Below the pieces are notes generated by a model. The model was not told the DNA's origin, did no database searches, and was given only the letters and a program-made list of their open reading frames with translations. Below are positions 42,888 to 53,617 of a stretch of DNA of 64,000 nucleotides, one piece after another. Source of the DNA: Ampelocalamus luodianensis (taxonomy: Eukaryota > Streptophyta > Magnoliopsida > Poales > Poaceae); assembly GCA_036346255.1 (NCBI GenBank), contig CM070640.1, positions 37,691,238 to 37,755,237 of the forward strand, given 5' to 3'. Position numbers and translations under genes: made by a program. Positions within the stretch are counted from its first letter, which is position 1. The number at the start of each line of letters is the position of its first letter.

Positions 42888-45800
42888 TTAGAAGAGCTCT
42901 TCAGAGTTGAATTTATTCCACGCCTCCTGTTTCATGGAAGTAGAGAGGATATTTAGTAAAACGTTAGTGGGGAACATTAAAGGGTCATGATTGAAACACA
43001 AAAATTGTAAGACCTTAACATCCCTGTACTTCGTAATATGACCAGAATTATTATGGGAAAACCATTGTGAAATACAAGCTCCTTTCTTTCCAAAAATAAA
43101 AAAAATACAAGCTCATCATATAAGTACATAGAGTGAATAGAAATAGGGGAGATATCAAGTGCAATCACCCTACTTGGTGCAATCATGCAATCACTTTCAG
43201 TTTGAGCACCAAAGCTAAAGTGCTAAACTGTCCAGAGAAATACATCACAAACCAAATCAGTCTGGTGTATTAAATCACCATAAAGGCTTGTTTGGATGGG
43301 TGGGGATTAGGCCTAATCCCTTCGGATGGCCAGGGAAATTGAACAAAAATCCCTATTCATCCAAAGGAATTGTGTCTAATCCCTGCCAATCCAAACAAGT
43401 CCTAAGTTTGCAACGTGCCTTCCCAAGACTTCTAAGTGGACAGCCTAGCAGGTCATTATTATGGTTAGCATTGATTGGGTTGTGGGCATAGCAGTTCACA
43501 GCAGCTACTTCACAGGCACCAGATGGTGGTCCAGGTTGACACAAACCAGCGCTGGAATGAACACGGGTTATTCCAATGTGCCATGTGCCATACATAACAT
43601 CCAAACTGTTGAGCCCTGGTACTTTCCATGTAAGAGCATTCAGGAAGCCATCTTTGGCTCCATGGACCACACATGTAATAATGGAAAAGAATCCAAAAAG
43701 GTGAGTGCAAGTCAAAAGATCATAAACATTCATTTTTTGACAAACGGTCAGTGCTTCCATCTAGTGCATATTTTTTCTTAAAATATGAAAACATGATAAT
43801 GATTGAGTCCACTTATGTATGCAGTTTTTAATGTCTTTACCATGTGCTAAAGAAAAAAGTCATATTAGTCTGAAACAGGCAAACTGCTATTCAGGATATA
43901 TTGAGAATAATACACACCTTAAGGAGATCAAACACCTTCTCAGCAATATATTTCTGCTGAAGATTTGCACCCTTTTGTTGCACCTTATCAGGATGGATAC
44001 ACAAAGTTGCCTTTCTGTACACTTTTTTAACAGCAGCAGCAGTAATCAAATCAGTCAGGGATACAGGTTGCCATCCACATTCTGGCCAAAGTGCCTGTTT
44101 AAAAAGAGTACATTAATTATTTAATTAATATTAGTTTGGTAAAACCTGCAGTTGGGATTGCTATTACTGGAATCTGAATGCTTAACAAAATACCCTCGCA
44201 ACCTAACTTTGACAGGAGGTAGTATACTACTATGTGTTGACCATGAATCCATGATGCATTACAAAATTAAGAAACACACACACTACATGTAAATCACAAT
44301 AACAAACTGAACTACAAAAGTCATAGATTCCAGTAGACAAGCAAAAGACTCATCTGCAGCTTTCTGTTTAAAAGAAGGATAAAACCCAGAGAATGAACAC
44401 GGAATTGACAAAATTGAAAAAGAATTGCTTCGATTTTCAGAAGTTTCAGGACTCACATATTGTAAAGTTGATAGTAATGCACGCAAATTCCCTTCTTTTC
44501 CAGCAGCCCATCTCTTAATTTCGAAGTCTAGTGTTTCCCCAATTCTCTGGAATTAACAGACAGCACAATTATAAAAAAGTAAGGAACTAGCCATTAGCAG
44601 CCAATAAAGCGCATCTATAAGGACAAACAATATGCTCGCACTGACAGGCAACCAGGGAATTGCCAGTAAGCTTATGAAAATAAATGGAGACTACCAGTAT
44701 GATACATGCCGTTTACTAGAGACCATAGTACTTACATGTCTTTCTGCCTGGTCTCTTTGAAGTTGCATATCCCGTTCATTCTTCTCAGCCAGAGCCTTTG
44801 CCTGGGTACACAGTAAAGTTAATAAATGGCACTACAACCAGGGTTCCAAAAACCGTTCCCGGGCATTTTCCCGGCCAGGCGGCGGTACCGGTAACCGTCC
44901 GGTTACCGGTCAAACCGGTTTTTTTCCGGACGAAATTCGATCAAATTCGCTTGAAATTCGTCCAGAAATCAAAATTTGAATTGGCTAAACCGGACGTTGT
45001 AGTTCCGGTATTTGATTTCCCGGATGCCCTCCGGTAGCCGGTAACCGGCGGTTACCGGCCGGGTTTTTCTTCCATGACTACAACTATACAAGACATGCAT
45101 GCATCACAATTTATTTATCATATAAAAAAAGGAGACTAAAAAATGAAACTGAAATAAACAAACAATTATCCTCAGTAATCTATAATAGGCAATCTTTTTT
45201 AATTATTCAAATTATAGCAACATTACCGCTCGTTCACGGGTCCTTTGATGCCGTTCAAACCTAGCACGTCTTCTTTCTTCACTCTCTCCATCAATTCCTT
45301 GAAATTCTTCAGATGATGTGGGAGCTAAAAGAACATAAATAAATCAAATGAATTATTATAACTGCCATCTTGCAAAATTTCAGTACTGCTACTTTTGGAA
45401 TGATTAGTACCTCCACCAAAAATTGCAGATAGGTCATCTGCAATATTTGCTGTTGATGATGCCTTTCGCATAGATGCTGAAGCAGAATTCGCTGCCCCTC
45501 TACTTTGAGTTTGAGAATCAAACATAGAATCCTGAAACATCCACAATTAGAAAAACAATAGCAACAAAAAATTGCCATGAGAACAAATTTTCCATGAATA
45601 TTTTGGCAGAGTAATTACCACTGTTGGCACCCTTTGCTTTGGTGTACTATTGGCTCGAGCACCCATGCCAAAGAAGGACTCAAGATCATCTGGTTTGCTC
45701 TGTTTTTCTCTTGCTGCTGCTGCAGCAGCAGCAGCCTGCCTTTCTCGAGCCTCGGCTGCTTGCCTTTCCCGAACCTCGGCAGCAGCCCTTTCCACTGCTG

Positions 45801-48800
45801 CTCGTTCAGCTCTCCTTCTTGCTTCTTGCTGAGCTCTCTCCACAGCAGCTCCTTCTGCTGCAGCCCTCTCCCTGGCTTGACTAGCAGCCCTCTCCTTAGC
45901 TTCAGCAGCAGCCCTCTCCTTTGCCTCAGCAGCAGCCCTCTCAGCTCGCCCTTTAGCATCCACTGCAGCCCTCTCACGTGCTTCCTGTTGAACTCTTTGC
46001 ACAGCAGTCCGCTCTGCACGCTGGCGTGCCTCCCTTTCCGCTTTTGCACGAGCTTCAGCAGCCGCTCTTTCCCGTGCTTCCTTTGTAGCCCTCTCCACAG
46101 CTTGCCTAGCCCTCTCTCTTTCTCTCTGTTGCTCAAGTTCCCTCTCCTCTTCAAGTCTTCTTTGGTCTCTCTCCTTTTCCTCCATTTGTCTCATCTCTTG
46201 CTCGCGTTCTAGTCTTTCCTGCCTCTCTTTCTCTTCACGGTCCTGGGCATACGACCTTGCTTCATCGTCTTGTTCATGCTGTTCTCTATTTCTAAGCTTT
46301 GCATCGCGCTCTCTCTCTCGAAATTCCTTTGCATGCTTGAACTTTGCCTCAGCTTTATCCATGGCTTCCTTCATAGCGGCTGCAGATGCTGCTGCTGATG
46401 AACTTCGCTCAAATTCTTCCTCGTTAAAAGGATTTGCATTGTCATAGGCAGAATTTTGAGGCTTGCCCATGGCAAAATCATCTAGTTCATCTATCGAAGA
46501 AACACCAGCTTGCTTCGATGAACTTTTGTACTGATTGTAGTTTTGGCTAGACTGCCGTAGATAATCATCCTTTCTTTTTGCTTTTGACCCATGTGATTTT
46601 TGCTTAACTGCAAGAGGTGGTGGTGGTCTTGAAGGTGGTGGAGCATTAGTTGGCTGTGTGAAGAGGGGAATCTCAGAAACTGTGAGCCATATCTCATCTT
46701 CGGACTCATCGGATCTTAGTGACCGATCATCCGTACCATTACTGTATTTCTCTGGACCCGGGGCGCCAATGTCAACATGGACATCAGAATATCGGGCAGA
46801 TTGCGACTTAGGAAAGATATTTTCGAAGCTCTCCACAGAAGGTTGTTGGGCTGAGTTTCTTTTGGGAAAACTTTGCACAGGGCTTGAGTCACGGGCTTTG
46901 CTTGAGCCGTTCCTATCTTTTGGGTCATCGCTCACCTCTGAGGTAAACAAAGGTTCAGATTTCGGGACCTGATTGAAAGTGCTCGAATCCTCAAATAGAC
47001 CACTGTCAACAGCAGTATTACCACGGTTTTTTCCTTGAGATTTTGCAGGCCTACCCAATTCATCCAAGGGATCCGTGAATATCCCAGAGGATGGATGGGC
47101 TGAAGTCAAAGTTGTTTCAAGAACAACAAAAGGGTCACTCGCCATGCTAGCAGGCTTAGATGTTGACATGGAAACCTTCTTTTCTTTAGCACCAACAGTC
47201 TCCCTGAGATGAAAAAATGAGGCAAGTTATAAAGACAACACGTCTGTAAGGAAGTTTATATGTTTAGCACAAAAAGGCCAGTCATTCATGTAAACACAAG
47301 TTAATTACTTCCTTGATTTTCCACTTGCAGATAATATATTGGTCCATTAAATCAAACCATAGGTCGTAAGCTTGTCTGGAAAGTCAAAAGGTTCTCAAAG
47401 AAAAATATGGTATAAGGCCAGAAAATTGTACTTCAATGCATCTAAATTCGCAAACAAAAATTGGCATCTAATCTGAAGTTCTGAACAACAAAGTGCAAGA
47501 GTTACCAATGATTGCCACATTACATAAACTTGCAGATAAAACTTGACATCTATTACGAAGAAAAAAGTGCAGGATGATTAGGGAGGCCTTACACTATTAT
47601 TATATTTACTCAAGAGTTCAGCTTTAAATCCGTTAAGTTAATAAATTTTCTAATAATCCATCTCAGTTGGCAAACCAAGCCCAACACAATGTAAATTGGA
47701 TAAAATTCTGCCAACATTAATTACAGTTGCTCAATTCAATAAAACTCAGCAAACCTCTCATTATAAGCTGCTGCTCTGTACCTCCAAAAACAATTGGACA
47801 CAATCTACCTCCATATAAGTTTTAATTTCATTTATGCCAACTGATTCTACATAACTAAAATACCAAAACAAGCCTAACATACACTACAAAGTACATTACA
47901 AATAATGGGGCTGTTTGGTTCATTGCCCTAACCTGCCAAGCCAAATTTTGGTAGTACCTAGGTAATTTGGCTAGCGTTTGGATTGATACCAAAATTTTGG
48001 TGTGCTCTTGAAAATTTGGCACTACCAATTTTTTTCTTCCCAACTCTTTGGCCAAATCTGGGCGGCCAAAATGCTCGCCAAAGAATTGGTGTGGCAACCA
48101 GGCAATGAGTATGGCGGATTTTCGTTGGATGTGGTTCTTGACATTAAATGCAAAGTTAGTTTAATTACTCAGTTTGAAATGACCATATTTTCTAAACCGA
48201 GTATCCGATTTGCGATCCGATTGAACCGTTGTGTTCCTTGTCATTTAATCAACAAAACAAGACCACTGTTGGCATATTTTAGTGCAAAAAAGAATATATA
48301 TCACCTTTAAAAATAATTACTGTAGAAAAATAAAAAGCAACTTTAAGATAGAATTATTTTTATTAAGTTCAAAATAATTCTAGGAATTTTTGTGAATTTT
48401 TCTAGAATTTTTGAACTCTATTTGCTATTTTATAAAAATCTATTTGATTTATTGCTTTTTTCTGAAATTCGAAAAATCAAAATTCTGTTCGGACCAGTCC
48501 GAACGTCAACTTTGAGCTGATCGGACTATTCGAACGTCATTTTTCCACTAAAAAAAATCTTTTGACTTCAAAAATTCATATCTAATTCAATTCAACTCCA
48601 AATCAAGTGAAACCAATTTTGATGTTTTTTATTTTAAATGAACTTTATTTTAAAATAGGTTTCAAACTTATCTCTGGCCCAAAAAATATAGTTTATGGAA
48701 ATTGATCCTTAACCGAATTATTTTGACACTAGAAAATACTTTTAACTTTGCAAAATTTTGGCATAGTTACAATCCAAACACATCAATTTCGGCATTGCCC

Positions 48801-50168
48801 ATGAATTGGTACGGCTACGATCCAAACAACATTTTTTCCCCATGTTTTGGCATTGCCTAGGTTTTAGCATTACCAAAATTTTGGTATGGCTAACTAGGGT
48901 CAAGAACCAAACAGGCCCAATATACCAAATTTTTTTGCTCAATTCAATCAAACCTGTGTGCCCTAGGCGCCTAGCACATGTATAATTCTACTATCAATCT
49001 AACATACCTACATTAAACCGAACATACATTACATTATCTATCTAATGCATATAGAGTTGAGGCCCAGTCAATGCGCAACATAATAAAGTTTGTCTGAGAA
49101 ATGTGCCAACATCAGTACAGATACCTTCTAAATATGCTGGGCAATGGGCATGTTGCTATACATTTCTACTATAACTTATCTAAATCACCATAAGGTCAAG
49201 CCTATCATACTTCAATAAGCTAGAAGACTACAAGATGTGATCAATATTAAATGCAGATCATAACCAACGGAAATACACCAGACAAATTTGGATATAATCC
49301 TCCCTGCACAGAGCTCTAAAATACACCATAAATGCATTATGCATTAGTATCTCACCTGGTATGAATTACCAAAGCAAACCTAGCACACATTAACAAGCTA
49401 AAAATCTACTCACCACAACATCCAATAGATATGAGACTGCATAATTGGTCCAACTCAGCAAAACTTTCACATGATCCGGTTGTTGCCGAGTACCGACAAA
49501 ATCTTCTGTTCATCTGATTGAAACTGCCGATATCATACCTAGCATGCACTCCTAGACTATGCATACAGGCAATCTAACGTCCAATAATCCCATGCACATC
49601 GAATTGCGCAAAAAAGTGCTCACCTTCGCCGCGCCGGGCTGCTCCCACCAAACCCCTGGATCAAATCATCAAACCCAGTTGATGCCGCTGCTGGCTCCGG
49701 CTTCCTCTTCTCCTCCGGAGCCTCCCTTGTCTCCGCCTTCCTCCCGAACCCCCCAAGCAGGTCGTCGTATGCAGGGGGCGGCGCATGGTTCCCCCCAAAC
49801 ACAACGTCGAACCGCGCCGAGGAGCTCTTCACCCCGGGGACCCCGTCAAAGATGTCGTCGTCGTAGACCGGCTTGTCGAACACCGGCATGGACGAGTGCT
49901 TCGGCTTCGGCGGCGGGGCAGCGGCGGATGGCTCCTCGAAGGTGTCGAATATGGAGTCGAGGGAGGGCGAAGGCGTCGCCTTGGGCGGCGGGCCGGATGC
50001 CGCGGGCCCGAAGAGGTCGTCGTAGGATGGGGCGGATGCGGAGGCGGATCTGGGGTTGGTCCAGGCGGATCCGGAGGGCGCGGCGGCGCGGGCGGCCGAC
50101 ATGGGCGCGGCCTTCCCCTGCGGGCGGAGACCGAAGTCACGGGCCAGGATGCCCTGGAAATCGTCCAT
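42888..50168 (-). CDS. Auxilin-like J-domain protein (clathrin uncoating cofactor)
   Basis: Cytosolic cofactor that would recruit Hsc70 through its J-domain to strip clathrin coats. Exons in transcript order: 50168-49624, 47203-45619, 45531-45411, 45324-45227, 44801-44736, 44546-44457, 44094-43918, 42926-42888. All phases agree and give 906 residues, about the size of the Arabidopsis relatives At4g12770/At4g12780. The start M-D-D-F-Q-G-I-L-A-R-D-F-G is the conserved family start. Residues 1-300 are disordered with D-D-L/F-G-G and D-P-F repeats, probable clathrin and adaptor contacts. Residues about 430-660 form a Glu/Arg/Ala-rich coiled coil. The J-domain is residues about 836-894, with the essential H-P-D at 869-871. 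The last exon encodes E-A-W-N-K-F and ends E-E-L-F. The frame is also open about 200 codons upstream of the ATG, but that part looks like GC-rich leader. Confidence 0.95.
43284..43402. mobile_element. Tourist-like MITE (last intron of the auxilin-like gene)
   Basis: 119 bp between TAA (43281-43283) and TAA (43403-43405). Inverted ends AGGCTTGTTTGGAT / GGACTTGTTTGGATT. A 3-bp TAA duplication and GGCTTGTTTGG-type ends fit PIF/Harbinger (Tourist) MITEs of grasses. Confidence 0.75.
44839..45076. mobile_element. hAT-type MITE, copy 4 (intron 4 of the auxilin-like gene)
   Basis: 238 bp from CAGGGTTCCAAAAACCG to TTTTTCTTCCATG with a perfect 8-bp duplication ACTACAAC (44831-44838, 45077-45084). Its interior matches copies 1-3 in CCGGTTACCGG, the GAATTCG/AAATTCG blocks and AACCGGACGTTGTAGTTC. 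It sits between exons 4 and 5 in transcript order. Confidence 0.9.
47907..48918. mobile_element. About 1-kb non-autonomous element in intron 1 of the auxilin-like gene
   Basis: The left end GGGGCTGTTTGGTTCATTGC, followed by CCAAATTTTGGTAGTACC, pairs with the right end read in reverse (GGGCCTGTTTGGTTCTTGAC, then CCAAAATTTTGGTAATGC), about 65 bp of imperfect inverted repeat. Possible 3-bp duplication AAT. It resembles the Tourist-like group. The centre (48150-48780) is unrelated AT-rich sequence. It makes up about 40 percent of this 2.4-kb intron. Confidence 0.7.
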
Positions 50169-51050
50169 GGCGACCGCGGCGGCAGGCGGATCGCTGGATC
50201 TGACGCGCTCGCGCTCGGTCGCGGCGCTTCCACCTGCTGGTGATTGGCGCGGACGGGTGGGAGCCCAGAGAGTCGAGGTGGATCTGGGTAGGACGATGGG
50301 GTATGAGGTTGGAGCTATCGATCGGAGAAATGGGGAGGGGGATGAGGCGGCGGCGGTGGGGTCGCCGGAGACGCCGCCGGCGACGGGACGGGAGAGGCGA
50401 GAGCGAAATAGGGGAGGGTAAGAGAGAGGTGAGGGAAGAGGGGAGAGAGGCGGTGGTGTTTCGTCTCTCTCTCCCTCTGTCTCACGCGACGCGGCTGTCT
50501 TGGTGGGGTCTCTGGCGAGCGGGCCCGGGGGGCGCGGGGGTACGTGGGGTAATATCGTTGGGTCTCGTGCCGTCGCTGTCGTGGGGGCCCCAGATAAACG
50601 GCAAAGTAGACGTATAATTACAGATAGGAAGCCTTTGAGCATGAATGACATGTGAGGCTGCGTGGCTTGTGGGTCCCCCGTGTCTGTGGGACACAAGGGT
50701 GGTGGGGGACGTGAGGCAGGGACAGCGAGCGCGTCGGTGGCGGGCGGCTTCTCTCGTCGTCGTCGGAGATACACTCATACACGCGAGGGGCAGGAAAGTG
50801 GGGATTCGCCGATTCGGTGTGTGAAGCCGCCCGGTGATGGGGTACGTGGATCCCCGTGGTTGGTCACTGGGGTGTGCCGTGTTGCGCGGTGTGGGAGTGG
50901 TGGCCGAAGTGGAGGAGACCCGGGACCACGCCCGCTTGTCTTTTCATCGTTCGCCGTGCGCGCGACCAGCACGAAGACGTAAGTTGTAGCAGTGCACATC
51001 CCAGCTATGTGAGCGGAAATTTAGTGAACACGTGAACAAAGCGTGCAAGC
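50169..51050 (-). promoter_or_regulatory. 5' UTR and promoter region of the auxilin-like gene
   Basis: GC-rich. 50400-50480 has CTCTCTCTCC-type tracts (plus-strand view) as in plant leaders. 50480-50720 holds GGGGCCCC and TGTGGGTCCC motifs. 50800-51000 is GC-rich without a gene. No clear TATA box on the minus strand. Confidence 0.4.
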
Positions 51051-51058
51051 GCAAAACT

Positions 51059-52555
51059 TGTTGGGCAGTTTGGTAATACCATTGACTTTTGGCCTTCACT
51101 TGGTTTGATGTCAAATTTTGGCAAACCTTTTTTTTTTTACGAAAGCTTGGTTGCAAAGTTGGTAGCCAGTTTTCCGTATCATCTCCTCTCTCAATGACAT
51201 GGCCCAAGAATGAGTTGACTTGACTAAATTTTGGTCGGTGTTTGGTTTGCTACCAAATTTTTTGGTTGTATCCGTGATTTGGTCGTGATCAACAGGGGCG
51301 GATCCTCCTTGGTTCATGGGTGTTCAGCTAAACACCCAATTTTTTGGAGCAAAAATTCAGTATATATGAGGTATAATATATGTATATAATAGAAAGGGGG
51401 GAGGAGCCAGGAGGCGGCGCGCCGAGCGTGGGGCCGAGCCGGGGAAGGGGCCAGGAGAAGGAGGAGCTAGAGGGAGAGCCGAGCGGCGGCGCTGGCCACC
51501 AGACCACGCCAGGGAGGCCAGGGGAAGGCCGAAGGCGGCGGCGGCAACGCTAGGAGTCGGAGGCCGGTCGCGGGCCAACCGGGGGGCATGTGGAGCAACC
51601 GGAGGCGGGAGCTGGGGAGGAGCACGACGGTGCCGGTAGCTGCACCATATGGAGGTGGCCCCATGGGACTAGGGGCGGCGCCCAAGAAGCTCCATAGAGT
51701 GAAGGTGAAGAGATGAAAGGATTTGGGAAGAAGATATGCCAGGAGGAGGCTCTCGGGTGGTTGGGGCAGTGCTAAGTTCGTGCAGTATTTTGCTACTACT
51801 AGTCTACTTACTACATACGGATACGGCAGGATTGGCTGGATTGCTGGATTGACAATTGACTTGCATGGTTTGTCTTTTTTTTTGTTTAATTTATTGATTC
51901 TTACTTCCTTTGATCTGAAGCGAAACAAATAGGAGTCCGAGTACTAGTTGACTCCAAGCGACCAATCTCCGACTCTGACTCTCCGAGGATCTGCCCCTGG
52001 TGCCAAGTGGGCAGTCAGCAGTGGCGACTCCGCAGGTGAATCCAAATTATCGAATCCCCAATTCCCAAATCGGCAAACCCAATGCAAACCGGGCTACTTT
52101 TGAGTCTATTTCTGGCTTTTCTTTCTTTCATAATCAAAATGCCCAGTAACATACCAGTATTGTCTAACTAGGCTAGATGAATTAACATGATGTGTTGTGC
52201 GATTTTCGATGGTCTATTCATTAAGACTTACTAATTTTTTGAAAAGTGTTATGCTGTTGTTTGCAAACAAAAATGCTGGGATGTTGTTTGCAATTATCCA
52301 TGCTCAAAAAGAGGACCCTAACAATTCAACAATAGACTGACAATCTCAAAATAAAAGATTTATCCTTTGTATAGTCAGTTTTTCATCCTTCCACCAGTAA
52401 AACACAAATATGTGATTTGTTTGACTCCCTGGAAAAGCATTGAACGAAAATTTTGTAACTTCGACCACTCATCCTAGAAATCCCGAGTCCGCCACGGGTG
52501 ACCAACATTTAGTAAGGCAAAGTGTGGCATGAATCCAAACAACCGTGTTATCTAT
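51059..52555. mobile_element. CCAAATTTTGG-type element interrupted by a hAT-like insertion
   Basis: The left part (51059-51285) has GTTGGGCAGTTTGGTAATACC and repeated CAAATTTTGG / CCAAATTTT blocks. The right part (52507-52550) has AAGTGTGGCATGAATCCAAAC, the inverted type of end. The family is the same in style as the element at 47907-48918. The intervening 51294-52498 is a later insertion. Confidence 0.5.
51294..52498. mobile_element. hAT-like non-autonomous element, nested
   Basis: Starts AGGGGCGGATCCTCC; its reverse complement starts CCCGTGGCGGACTCGGGATT, so both ends carry GGCGGAnC. Flanked by TGATCAAC (51286-51293) and TGACCAAC (52499-52506), an 8-bp duplication with one difference. 51400-51720 is a GC-rich internal block that could be captured genomic sequence. 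No transposase. Confidence 0.65.
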
Positions 52556-53365
52556 GTGTTGGCGAGCTTCTGCTCTAGATTTTTGGCCCAAGAAGCTAGT
52601 TTGAGCATAACCCAGCTAACATAAGCCTGAGCCCAAAAAAACTAGAGCGTTCGGCTCGAAATTCCGGCTCCAAAACAAATATTTTCATATAGTAATGGTT
52701 TTACCCTTCACTCCTCACTCCTTATTATCTCCCGTCTCCTATCAGTTGCTTGCTTTTTTCGATCAAAAATCAACCCACCATTTTGTTGCAGGCGCTTGAC
52801 TCCAAGCAAAAATTGGAGCAGAGGAGACTCTCGTCATCAGCAACTTGGGACGGTGGACCTGACGTAGACGACAACCAGAGCATGCGTCCATGACAAGGAA
52901 AATCATATCCGAAGAAGCCACCAAGTCTTGATTTTTGGTTGATGAAATGCTTTATATCGTTTTTAATTTGCTCATATAGAATAGCAAAATATTTCTACTT
53001 AGCATCCCTCGATATTTAGTTATCATCATACGATTCTTTGGGTAAAAATTTCCTGGTTCCGACGGTCCTTGCTGTCGTGCCGTCGCTCGATACATCATCG
53101 CCATCGTGTCGGTCGTCAGTGTCTCCCTGAGCGTGGCTTCGCCTCGTGGTCGGATTCGTTTGGGGCAAATAGAAGAACAGGGAGGGATGAGTCTGCAATG
53201 TAGCGGGGGCAAAACTGTAGAAGTGTTTTTTTTTTCTTTTTGCTCTTTTGGAGCCGAATTTTGGTCTAATCACCCTAATTTTTTTGGGCTCAAGCTTCTC
53301 CTACAGCCAGCTTCTTCTAAAATTAGAGCCCAAGAACTGAAGTTAGAGCTCGGCCAAACGGGTCC
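52555..53365. mobile_element. Foldback-type element next to the NDPK2 promoter
   Basis: The left arm (about 52565-52680: GAGCCCAAAAAAACTAGAGCG, CCGGCTCCAAAA) pairs inverted with about 53240-53340 (TTTTGGAGCCGAATTTTGG, AATTTTTTTGGGCTC). The AGAAGCTGG/CCAGCTTCT motif recurs, also beyond the right arm up to about 53500. Its right side ends within about 250 bp of the NDPK2 start codon. Confidence 0.55.
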
Positions 53366-53617
53366 CCACTCCCCTATAGAATATCGGCTCCAGCTTCTAC
53401 GGGCATCAAAGAAGCTGGGCGACGGGAGCTGAGCTGAGCTGAACCCGTTCGACAGGGGAGGGCGTCTCGAGCTTCTGCACAGCTTCAGCTGGAGCTCGTC
53501 TTTTAAAGGTGGGACTTGGGAGTGGGAGCGCCTCGTGCTGTGCAGCTCAGCTTCTTTCCCTAATCCAAAAGCGTGCGTGCTTTGTTTTGTTTGTACGGAG
53601 CAGAGGAGGAGGAGGAG
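53366..53617 (+). promoter_or_regulatory. Proximal promoter and 5' UTR of the NDPK2-type gene
   Basis: TTTTAAAGG at about 53501 is the only TATA-like motif near the start. Repeated GAGCTGAGCTGAG and CAGCTTCAGCTGGAGCTC motifs lie at 53425-53500 and may come from the adjacent foldback element. A GGAGGAGGAGGAG tract precedes the ATG at 53618. Confidence 0.4.

Noticed and set aside
45624..46212. Long Ser/Leu/Cys-rich open frames on the + strand
   Set aside because: They are the antisense of the Glu/Arg/Ala coiled-coil exon of the auxilin-like gene; repeat-like codons keep the reverse frames open.
49559..50243. Arg/Gly-rich + strand frames
   Set aside because: Antisense of exon 1 of the auxilin-like gene.
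53016..53273. Minus-strand frames in the foldback element near NDPK2
   Set aside because: Short, overlapping in two phases, no family, and inside a non-coding transposon.
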